Source: Euglena gracilis
Taxonomy: Eukaryota > Euglenida > Euglenophyceae > Euglenales
Assembly: GCA_039621445.1 (NCBI GenBank)
Contig: CP154955.1
Span: 50,621,384-50,685,383 of the forward strand
DNA: 64,000 nt
Direction: 5' to 3'
The notes beneath the pieces were generated by a model. That model saw only the letters and a list, made by a program, of their open reading frames with translations, searched no databases and had not been told where the DNA came from. The position numbers and the translations under genes are program-made. Positions within the stretch are counted from its first letter, which is position 1. Each line of letters begins with the position of its first letter. Below are positions 12,001 to 24,000 of this stretch, piece by piece.

Positions 12001-15000
12001 CAAATTTGCAACAAAATAACAAAAAAGCACCTGAGTTCCCTTGTGAAACGTTTGAGAAGTGGCCAAAAAAAAATGATTTTGCCTTGAGTTTCAGGTTCAT
12101 GTTGAAAAATTGCGGAAAGGGAAAAAAGGTCGGAATAATTATGGAATTGCGGAAAAATTGCGGATATCAATTCCCCCCCCTGGTTCATTCCAATGCCCTG
12201 AATGGGAAGTGCCATCCGGCTGCAGCTTCTCCTCGGCGGTGGAGTTCATGATGCACGCCTCGCAGAAGAGGTCCACCACAAACACGTTGAGCCCATCCTG
12301 AGCATGGGGGGTAGCGTTGACCGCTGACTGCTAACTGCTGACTTGCTTGGGAGTTGTTGCGGACCCCATTTTGACCAAAATCATTGTGGGGTAATTTCAA
12401 CTGGCTATTTTGAAAACAGGAAATGACCTTTTCCCTGGGTCGGTATGCCTTGTCGGAAGCGGATCAGCGGAAGCGGATTTGGGGGGGGGGACAGTTTGAG
12501 CGGTGACAACAATTTTCTGGGAACGACGATGCCCAAAAATAGTGGTCGCCCACTGGAACACGAGGCTGATTTTTTGACCTCCTTTTGACCTACACACTCG
12601 AGCATTCCAATGACCAATGAAATTCAAGCACTATCCCATTTAGAACCAAAATATCTCACAGAAAACATAATGCATAACAGAAAAAATAATGCTCTGGGGG
12701 ATTTGGCAGGGGATGTCAAATTGGTTGGCACAAAAGGCAAAGGGGGTATGGGGGGTGAACTGCAGGGAGAGGGAAGAGACTGTTCATTGCCCATGCCTCC
12801 AGAATTCGCAAAAAGCAGAACCACTGATTTCGAGGCGACATCAGACGGGCAGACCAGGAGGCCGGTGGGAGGGGCCGAGCCCGCCCGCAGGGTGCTGTTG
12901 GACCGGTGGGGTTGGGTGGAGGCGGGCACAGGGATCCCGGACCCGGGCACCACCACGCGCTTCTCGGCCACCCACGCCTGCACCACCGTCATGGTGTTGG
13001 TGGTCAGCGTGCCTGGGGAGAGGGCCCCCACAGTGCATCATAACATCTGCAACGAAGGCGCAGGGCAGTCATTAATATTCTATTGCATAACAGAACATTA
13101 TACTAAATTATGCTATTATAATATATATTATGATATCACATATCGTATTGTTTATAATTATAACAAAACAATAAAATTTAAAAACAATAAAATTTATTAT
13201 TATAACAAACAATATCACGTTATATTATAAAATAATAATAATAATATTAAGGCGGAAAAGCACATTCAATGCAAAAGCCACAGGAAAAGTGGCCGAATGA
13301 ATGGCCAACTTTGGGGAAGAATTTTTCCCCCAAAAGTGATCCTCAAGAAAATTTTCTGGCATCCTTGAACCCATGCACCCAAAACGTGAAAAAATGGGGG
13401 GATTTGATTTTTTTCAAGCCCCAGTCCTTGACAAAAAAAAATCCTATCCCTTACAGACCGATGTGCGAAGAATCATGATTCCGTAGCTGGGGGGTGGGGT
13501 TTTATGCCGGCCTCCTTTGCAGATTCTGGGTACCGCCACTCACAAGCTGAGTCGTACGCATTGATGAACAACAGAAATGACTGCATCGCCATTATTTCTT
13601 TTAGGCGCCTTTAAAAAAAATTAAAAACCCTTGAAGATCCCTTAAAAAAACCTTAAAGGTTTTGGTCAAAATTGTCTTAAAACACCTTAAAAAACCTTAA
13701 AACCCCCCCGAATAGAAGCGCGGGGCCGTTGCAAGCACAGGGTCCAAATAAAAGCGAACCGCCGAAGGTGCTACAAATGCACCCCCCATTTTGATGGGAT
13801 TTCTAAAAGAAATGAACAAAAATCGTGCAGGTGGGGGCCAAATAGACGGGCAACCCACGCTCTCAGTGGACCTGTGCTTACATTGTAGGGGTTTAAAGAA
13901 ATTCTGGCACTGGGTGGGACTTTGCTAGCCGGGGGCCCCCAAATCAGGCGGGCCCCCACAGGGTTTTTTTTTAAGCGGGGGGGGGGGCCCCCCACCCACC
14001 CCCCCCCTGGGGCCCCCGGGGGGGGGGGGTCCCGGGAAACCCACAAAAAAAATGGCCGAAAAATTGCGAAAAATGCTAAAAATAGCACCTTTTCAAAAAT
14101 TTTCTGCGCCTCCGGCGCCGAAAAGTATATCCCACCCCCCTCCGGGGGGACTCCGGGGCTCAGCCGGACCCCCCCCCCCGGGGTTCCACGACTAAAAAAA
14201 CCCCGGTGAGCTTGACCAAATTGCCAACGTCCCAACAAAGAGTTTGCCACCCTCCCCCACCCCAGGGTGAAAAAATAGAGCCCCCCTGCCCCCCGAGCAA
14301 TGCCCAGGGCCAACTTCACCAGCCATGTTGACTCCAGTTGGCCGAGGGAGCCAATGAGCTGCGTTTGCCCCAAGAGGGTGGGTGGGCAACCTTGTGGGGG
14401 GCAAATCGGTTCCAATTGCCAGAGTGGGGCCAAACGAGCTGGAGGGGGGCGGGATGGTGGGTATGGCATGATTGTTGACTGGTGTGTTGAAGACATTGGG
14501 GGGACACTTGGAAAATAAACAAATCACACCTTTTGGGGGAAACCAGGCATTGCTTTTAAAAGGCGCCCCAAAACGCCTAAAAAAACCTTTAAAACCCTTT
14601 AAAAAAATGGTCCTGGAAAATCTTTCAAATTTCGAACAAAAAAGAAGCCGCAAAATCTTGGCAAAAACAGGCCCAGACTTCACTGTCAAGAACTGTGTTT
14701 GGGCCAAGAGTTAGGCGGAGCCCAGGGGCGGGGCCCCCCTAAAACCTTGGCCCAAAACACTGTCCTTGGTCTGAAACTGTGTTTGGGCGAAGATTTAAGA
14801 CTTTTTACGTCCCGAAATCGGCCCAAACACGGTTTCAGGGGGAAAAATAATGTCTGGCATTGCTGGAACATTGTCTATCCTATCCACCCAAAATTCAAAA
14901 AATACGTTTGATTTTCAACCTGGACCGACGCTGGCTCGATGCCCAGATGGCTCTTCGACCGTCAATGGAAAATGGACACCTTAAAAATTTTTCAACTTTT

Positions 15001-18000
15001 CAAAAAAAAACCTTAAAAACGTTTAAAAACGCCCTGAAAAAGCTTAAATTTTTTTCTCCTAGGAAAATAATGCCTGTTTGCAACCTCGTTCATTTCTCCA
15101 GAAGAGGGGTTCCTTCCGTCATATTGTTCTTCGGTTGGTCTAAAGGGGGTTGCCTTAAAGGTGGAAGCATGAAAAGCGGGGAATTTATGAACTGCGAAAA
15201 AATTTGCGTTCATGATTCCATAGCTGGGGGGGGGGTTGTAGGCCAGCCTCCTTTGCAGATTCTGGGTACCGCCACTCACAAGCTGAGTCGTACGCATTGA
15301 TGAACAACAAAAATGACTGCATCGCCATTATTTCTTTTAGGCGCCTTTAAAAAAAAATAAAAACCCTTGAAGATCCCTTAAAAAAACCTTTAAAGGTTTT
15401 GGTCAAAATTGTCTTAAAACACCTTAAAAAACCTTAAAACCCCCCCGAATAGAAGCGCGGGGCCGCTGCAAGCACAGGGTCCAAATAAAAGCGAACCGCC
15501 GAAGGTGCTACAAATGCACCCCCCATTTTGATGGGATTTCTAAAGGAAATGAACAAAAATCGTGCAGGTGGGGTCCAAATAGAAGCGCACCCCCCGCTCT
15601 CAGTGCACCCGTGCTTCCATTGGGGGGGTTTAAAGAAATTCTGGCAATTTTTTTCCTGATCCAAGCTCGAAAAAATGGGGTTTCGATTTTTTTTTCCAGA
15701 TTTTGGGCCCTGTTCGACGTCTGGAAGGCCCTTGGACCGCCCTTGGAGAATAAACCCTGAGAAAAAAAATTAAGAACCCTTAAAAACCTTTAAAATTTTC
15801 AAATATTTTGTTAAAAAAAAAGATAGACCCTGATAAAAAAAAATTCAGAACCCTAAAGAAACCTTTAAAAAAATATTTCGCTATTTTAAATATTTCGCTA
15901 AAAAAGTAATGACTGACGCCAGGCAAAGGGAGTTCAGGACCACATAAATGGTTGCAGACGAAATTGCGATTTCAATCAAGCAATGTGAAAAGGCCTTGAG
16001 GAAATTGAGATGCTTCCAGCTTCGCCAGAATGCTTCCGGCTCGCAATTCCACTTGCTCATCCCATTAACTTAATTCCTAAAAACCCCCAAATATAAAGCC
16101 CCCCCCAGGGGGTTTGGTTTTGCCGCCCAAATATAAAGCCCCCCCCCCCCTGATGTGGAGCCCGACGACGGTGCCATTCAGGAAAAAGTTCAAAAAATTT
16201 GGGTGGATACAACGCTTTTTCAACAAGTGCTCCAATTTTGGATAATAACTGTACATTTGGAAAAATAAGTAGTGACAACAAAAACTTGGCATAAAATTTG
16301 GTATTTGGCCACAGTTGAAGGCCGCCGAAGGTCATAGAGGCCACCCAAAATTTTTTGACTTTCCCCCCAAATATAAAGCCACACTGAAATCCCATCCAAA
16401 TATGAAGCCGGGGGGGCTTTACATTTGGGGGGGTTGACACTTTGTTGGCCTCCTTTGATGAGGGAGTTGCCTCCTTTGTGTCACATCCTTAACAACAAAC
16501 GCACCTGTCTTGTCGCTGCAAATGGCATCGGCACCGCCCATCGTCTCGCACGCCGCCATCACACGCACCAGACAGTTGTCCTCCATCATCTCCCGCATGG
16601 AGTATGCCAGGGCAATGGTCTTCATCAGGGGTCAACTCGATGGCACAAGCACCTCACCCGCCGGGGATGTGACCATCCTTTGAACAGAGGTTTGTTCAAA
16701 ACTCTGAGCATTATTCGGTTGGGCCAGGGATGCGCTGGACGGAACTCCATTCCAATTGATTCCCTGGCAGTCATTTGATTAGGACATGAATTTGAGTAAT
16801 GGAGAGGAGAGGAAGACACGCTGAAATGAGGCCAGAACAAAGCAAGGAAATGGGCCAGAAAGGAGCCCGACCGAGTTGCATGCAAAATTGGTGGTGCGTA
16901 CTTGGGGCCAGGGATTTGGGAGTTAGGGGCCAACACTAAACAATGGGCCAACATTTTAGGGGTTGACTGTGATGGCCAACGCTAAACTATCTTTTGGCCT
17001 GGTTTTTTTTGTGTGTGGCCAGAGACCTTCAGGGGTGTGGTTCCCTCGGGCTGTCAAAAACCCCTGCCGTCTGCAGAAAAATTGTCAGAATGTGAGTGGC
17101 ATCAAGGCAACCTGTTTGCCCCCTGGCCACAGCGAGAGGCAGACCCTCCGGAATGGCAACGACCACGATCGTCACTGCAACGATGAGGAAATCCAGGAAG
17201 GGCTTCAGATGCAACGAATGGCCCGGGTAGTACAGCCAGAAGTAGATCTCCTTCAGCGACAGAACCACAAACGTCAGCATCATTCCTTGGCTTGGAGGAG
17301 TAGGATCAGGCTGAATTTGACCAACCCCGGGGGGGGGGGGGGGGGGCGGGGTCCCAGCGTGGCGTGAAGTACCTGGACAGGAACTAACGAGGCCACTTAG
17401 GCCAAAATTTAGGCCCGATTTTCAGTTTTGGGTGCTTGCCAGAGAAGTATGCTGAAGCCAGCATTGGGTCCAAACATATCAGAAGTCACAATCATTTGCC
17501 ATTTACTCCGTTCAAGCTGTTTAAAGCTATTTAACAGCTTCAGGCCAAAAGTTATTTTCAGGTCTTTGAATAATATCAAATGAATCATTTCTAGTCAATG
17601 TTAGACCCACCTGGGTCCAGATCAGAGGTCCTCAAGTGACGCCCTGGTGGAGGATTTTTTGAAAATATTACGTCTCCCAATCCATAATCCCTGACCATCT
17701 CAGCCACCCCCCTCTCAGCCTTCAAACCCTTCCCTCTAAGGAATGAACAAACATATTCAACGCCCACTTGTGTGAAGATAATTGCCTGTGTTGCCCATTT
17801 CAATCCAGTGCATTTTTCCTTATTTTTACAGACTTTGTCACCAAGCTCCTATGGCAAAATTCACATAATAATCCCATATGTGGATCCAGATCAGAGGCTG
17901 GAATATATGGACTGTGTGGAAAAAAAGCTGCTGGCTGATCCCCGCCCTCCACCCCAGAAGTACCCTGGCTGGACCCAACTGGGGGTTGAACCAAGTACCA

Positions 18001-21000
18001 AAAAACCAAAACTGCAATCATGCTCAAAAAAACTGCCAATTACGCAAAAAAATTAAAATTTTTATTAGCCCAAAGTAAACCCCCCCAAATATAACCCCCC
18101 CAAATATAAACCCCCCCCTGGGGCGTTGATTTGGCAACCAAACATAGAGCCCCCCAAATACGAGGGACAAAATAAAAACGACAGAAAGCCGCCAGAAGTT
18201 TGGGTCCCCCCCCCCATGTATAAACCCTTCAAAACCCCCCCAAATATAAAACCCCAAAATATATATTAATATACATAAATAAATAAAATTGAACCCCCCC
18301 AAAAATAAAACCCCCTGTGGGGTTCTTGAAATTTCTGCTTAAACATAAACCGGGGGGTTTTATATTTTGGGGGGGTTTATGCCCTGGGCAGCCCTGTTCC
18401 GACCCATCTTTGCCATTTTTGACCAGTTTTGCACCCCCGAGAACCAACAAAAACTGTTACTGTCCACCCGCCCTTAAAGCCCAGATCCCTCAGGGGGTCC
18501 GAGGCAGAAAAAAGGCTCCTGGCTGGAAAAAAAACTGCTGGCTGGCTGGGCGACCCTCCCCGGGAATGGGTGCCTTTCGGCTTAAGCGACGGCCCGTTCT
18601 CAACCAACGTCCGTCAAATCCACCATCTACCCCCCATATACCAAAACGTCTTTGGAAATTGTTATGCAACAGAAGTTTTCCCTTTAGGCCATTTTAGGCC
18701 ATTTCAGGACACTTTAACAAAGGACACTTGCCCATGGACCGCCCTGATTGGGGAAAACCTGTTGGGACAGGAGATACCCTCTTTTTCACAGGGTCGAGGC
18801 AAAATACACCATTTGAAGAGTTCCATGGTTGCGAAGCTTTGGGTTTTGGGGGTTTTGAAAATGAGTCTCTATTTCAACCTCTCCTTGCCCACAATCACCA
18901 TCATCGGACGACAGTCATTGGCGGTCCACAACGAAAAAAAAAATTCCTGTCCCAGCACATTCAATGCAAATTTTGTAGGAAAAATGGACAAAAAAATGCC
19001 ATATTTTTGCAAAAACGTGTGGTCGACTTCAGGGGAAAAAGTGATTTCTGGCATCCTTGGACCATCGTCCATCCATCCAAAATGTCAAAAAAATGCGCTT
19101 TTCTACTTTTTGATTTTTGACCCCGGATCAGTCGTTGGCCATCCCTTAGGCCTAAAGACGGCCCCTGCAGGGGCCGGGGAACGCAACGTGGACCCTCAAA
19201 AAAAGCGACACAAATAGACACAATAAATGCAAAAAGGAAACGCAAAAAAACCGCAAATTGCACGTAAAATCCTTTATCCTTTAGCAGCTCCCCCGTGATG
19301 TTCACTGGAGAGGACTTCGAAAAAATTTCAGCTCTGCCAGGGAAAATTTTCCATTTGGCATAAGAATAAGCATTTTGTTGACCAAAAAATGTTAAACTGA
19401 CAAAAAATTAACAAAAATTTTGGTTTTGGGGGGAAATCGGCATCAAAAAATCCTTCCAGCAAAAACCAAAAATATCTGGGAAAAGAAAAGCACAAAAAAA
19501 GCAAAAAAAAAAACACGCAAAATATCCCAAAATTGAAAAACCCCAAAAAACACATTTGCATTCCCACCCCTGCTTCAGAGGCAGTTCTCAAAGGGGAAAA
19601 CTTCCCGTCCCTTATGGACCGCCCTGGTTGCTGGTTCGGGTGACCCTCCCATTGTCACTGAGTGTGGGTTCGTGGACACATGCTGAGGTACTTCCCCGTT
19701 TGGTGGGCATCTTGTTTGGGACTTGAACCCCTTTCAAATCCCAGGCTGGGGTGGTCCCAGGTGGGAAACACAGGAATTTTCTGTCCCTCACACCGATCAC
19801 TGCTGCAAACTGAAGCATCCCCTGCGGGAAAGCATGGATTCAAAAACGTCTCGGAGCTGGAAACCGTTGTTTTGGAAAACAAGGAATGAACAAGGCGGCA
19901 GCCAGTCCACCCATGTATCCAATGTCATCGGCGAGGGAGGCCAGTTTTTTCTGCAAGAGAGAAACGGTTGACCATATTCATCGGAGGCACCACACCTGCA
20001 GCGGGGTTTCTTGTTCACCGCTTTCCAGTGTCAGCTTCAGCTGCTTGCCCGAGGATGAGTTCTGCCCAACGGCAGTGACAAGGGCACGACCTCCACCTTG
20101 CACAACACTTGTTCCAGCAATCATGAAGGGATCAGGGCGTCGCTTGAACAAACGACAGAGGGCATCAGCCCAGAAGCTGGTGAGCTTTGGGTGAAAGGGT
20201 CGACCACACCTCGAACGAGTAGAAACAAAAAAATGACAAAAATAAAAATTATCAAAAAAACCGGTCGGCAAGCTTCCTGTTGGGCGACCCCGACCCAGAA
20301 TTTTGGCAGGCATGCGGATAGCCAGTGCAACGAACAAAACTGGGCTCAAACAGGAAATTCCAAGAAAAGAAATGGTTCAGTGTTTGTCCTCCAAGGGTTT
20401 AGAACTTCAATTGGAGCATCGAAATAAGATGGGCAGCCCACATCGAAGAAATGTTGGAAAATTTTGATATCCTATGATATGCACTGGTTTGGTGCACCGT
20501 GGCAATTGCACCGCAAAGTCAAAAAAAATACTCGGTCTCAGTGCAAAAATTTTGTTGCAGTGAAAGCGGCGCAAAACTTTTCATGCCGCAATAATATTTT
20601 CTGGTGCTGTACTTTGTGACAGACACTCTTTTCAACAAATCTGTTGTTGTGCAGCCAGTTGCACAAGAAAACATTTTACCAGTAACACTAACTAGAACTA
20701 TCAACTGTTTGCTGTAGGAAAAAAACTGGGATTCTGTGTGAGCAGCCGGACAGAAAATAACTCCACACCGGGCGGGGTAGGTGCTGGAAAGGTTGAAAAA
20801 GGCCCACTTAAGCGACTACCAGGAAAGGATCCAATTCAGCATCTTTGTCGACCACATCTGACTCGCCAGTAACAGCTGCCTCGTCGCATTTCACTTCCAC
20901 CCCCTCAACCAGAATTGCATCGGCTGGCAGTAAATCGCCCGCATTCAAGAACAGGACGTCCCCGACTACAAGCTCGGTGGTGTCGATCGTTTGCTTGCAG

Positions 21001-24000
21001 CCGTCTCGCAGAACGTTGCAGCTGCGCTTTGACGTTTCAGCACTCAACTCTGCAAACTTCAATGCTTTTGAATAGTTATTTGTGGCTGTGACCAGCACCA
21101 CAACGGTGACAGAAATGAGGATAGCAGCCCCTTCAATCCACCCTGTGGAATACTCCACAATCCCTGTGTGCGGGTCCGGAACAGTGAGTCTTAAACACTC
21201 CATTGCAACGAAATTTGGGGGGACAAATACGTCACTTCCATCTTGGACTTCATGCAGTTGGAAAAAAAGATTAAACCCCCAAATACAAACCCCCCAAAAA
21301 TAAAACATAAAACTCCCTAGGGTCTTGAAATTTGCGCCCAACTGTATAAAACCAGCGGGTTTATATTTGGGGGGGGTATCACTGTCAGGAACTCACATAC
21401 ACTGGGAAAGGCTCCAGTATGCACTGAGTTTCACATTTCTCTTCAAGTAAAAAAAATCGTTGATTAATCATTCGGATAGGGGAGATTTATCGTTATTATT
21501 TGTTCACGGGGTCGAATGAACACTGTTCTACCAACAGTGCCACGGCCCAAGCAAGCTGCAAAAATGTTGTGTCGATTTTTATTTGGCAGCAATGGTGATG
21601 GGGAAAAAAAGGGGTAGCTGAAGGAAATTGGGTGGGTTGGGGCAGTTTTTGGGTTGAATCTAGAAATTTCGGATTTGAATTTAGAAAAAAATTCGGGGGT
21701 TTAAAACCTATTTTCTGGGCCCGATGCCTGTCTTGAATTTCAGCTGACTTAAACGGAATTCAGGCTGAAATTGCTTTGGTCAAACGATTTCCAAGAGGGC
21801 GCCCGTTTACATAGTCGGCCTGTTTTTTTTGAGGTTGTTTTTTTGTTTTTTTTAATTCTAACAATGCTTTTTTAAAAAAAACCAAAAAAAAGCCCACTAG
21901 GTTTTCCATGGAAAATTTTTTGAATGAACATTTTCAATCATTTTTGGAAACTTCTGGGTAATTTCTGCCAAAACTTCCTTCCACAAAAATGAAGAACTAA
22001 GTCATAAAATTCCATTTTTGTTGCATTTTGGGATGTTTTTGACCATTTTTGGCAGTTTTTGAGTAGGATTCAAAGTATGGTTTGGGAGTTTCATAACGAG
22101 TTTTTTCAATGAAAAATCCTTTTGTTTTTTTTTGATGTTTTTTACTGTTTTTTTAAAAAAAACACGTTGTTTTGTTTTTTTTTTAAAAAAAACAAAAAGA
22201 ATGCCCACCATGGCCGTTTAGGTCGGTCGATTTCCAAGGCATTGAATTGCTGGTCAGATTCGGAATCCTTAGTGAAATTTTGTACATTCAGGATCACACA
22301 ATTTTTTACCGACCCCCGGGGGGCAGGGGGGTCACTCCACTTTTCGAAAAACCAGTCAGTAACCTTTTTTCGGGAAACCAGTCAGTCACTACTCCCCCCC
22401 CCCCCCCCGGGAGGTGGGGTCGGCCACTCTGGAATCCAAAGAAAATTGACCAAAAACATGAAAAAAAAGGCCAAACGCGCCGGGTCACTTTCGTGGTTTT
22501 TTGCCGCCCCCCCCCCCCCCCCGGGGGGCCGGGCCAAAAACCAGTCAGTCACTCCGAAAAAACCAGTCACCCACCCCCCGGGGGGGGGGGGGGGTCGGCC
22601 AGTGCTTAACGAATTGTCTGTTCAAGATTTCCACTTTTCGACATTTTTTGGTTCTGTGGGGTTCTGGAAGCGCTTTGGACCAGACAGGGGCTAAATTTTG
22701 CAGTCAGATGACCACAACTGGCTGGAATTAGGATGTCCCTTTTCATTTTCTGGAACTGCAGAATAAGCATTCTGTACAATATGGCCAGATTCAGTTGCCA
22801 TTGCTGGTCATCTGATAAGAGAAGCTTTTGATTGAGGGATTTGTTGCAACTGATACAATCCGATCATCTAAATTTAGGAATTTCCGTTTCATTGGAGAAG
22901 AACTCGGGGAAATCTGAATGAAGTGACCCCCTGTGTGCACTGTGGCTGACCCCCCCCTTATACGGCACCCCCCCAGGGATCGTTTTGACTCCCCCGTGGC
23001 GACAATTAGGGGGGAGACAATTGGGGGTTCCCAATTCACCCTACATTTCATGGGGGACTCCCCCCCCAATTGCCGCCACCCCCCCCCCGACTATTAAGGG
23101 GGGTCATATAGAGGGGGGTCACGTTATTCCCAAAAATGCCCAAAATGAAACAAAAGGTCATTCAGAAAAAGAGAAAAAGGAAACAAAAAAGGAAAACGTT
23201 GGTCGATTTCCAAGTCACTAAAATGTGTTAGGTCAATCGATTTCCAAGTGGCGACAAAAACCACTTTTTTGGCAATATCTCCGTCCAGGGGGTTTGGTCG
23301 AATGAAATTGAAGACAGGCGTGCGGGCCCAGACAAAATAGGCTTGAGTAAAATTGACCAACACTGACGGTTTCAGCAGGGGCATTGTTTCTGCAGACGGT
23401 TTCGCTCGCGTCGCCCGGCGCCCCTGCTAGCAAAGGGGGGGGTGCGAATGATTGAAGTTCCAACCTCCCCACCCCCTTGTCGTTGACACGCTGATGTTCC
23501 AGGAAAGTGCCATTGACACGGGGGGGGGGTCAGCGACAAGCTGTGCCAATGACAAGCGGGGGGGGGGGGAGAGGTACAGCCCCACCCACAATGGTCAGCT
23601 CCGACCCGCAATTTGGTCACCTTCTTCCCAGACCGGGGGGGGGGGTGCACCTCCTACTGCCCTGTTATCAGGCCTGACCCGCCCCTGTGACCCCCCCCAC
23701 TGCAAAGCTTGCTGCGGGATGAGCTTCAAAACCTTGTGTCACCGTGCTTGATGCATTTGCCCCCCACCAATTCCTCCAAACCAAATTTTAAGTTTAATTT
23801 AAAATTGACAAAATATGTATAATGTACATACATATGAATATGAATATGAATACATGTATAGATAAATATATTTATATGTACAAATATAGATATGTAATTT
23901 AAGTTTAACCAAATAACAAAAAAACTGACCAGTTTCCTGGTCAGTTTTTTGCGATTTGGTTAAACTGGTTAATTTTATTTTTACAGTTTTTTTACCCAAT

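Larger units (their letters stand above)
21705..23450. repeat. Composite repeat related to the core of the 1636-bp element
   Basis: The left end TATTTTCTGGGCCCGATGCC and the right end GGCGTGCGGGCCCAGACAAA are inverted copies of one another, as at 30358 and 31440. Inside are the MITE at 21810-22212, a G/C-run insert at about 22305-22610 and a degenerate TTAA-type MITE near 22950-23128. The whole lies in the Ca-ATPase intron between exons 1 and 2. No intact ORF. Confidence 0.65.
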
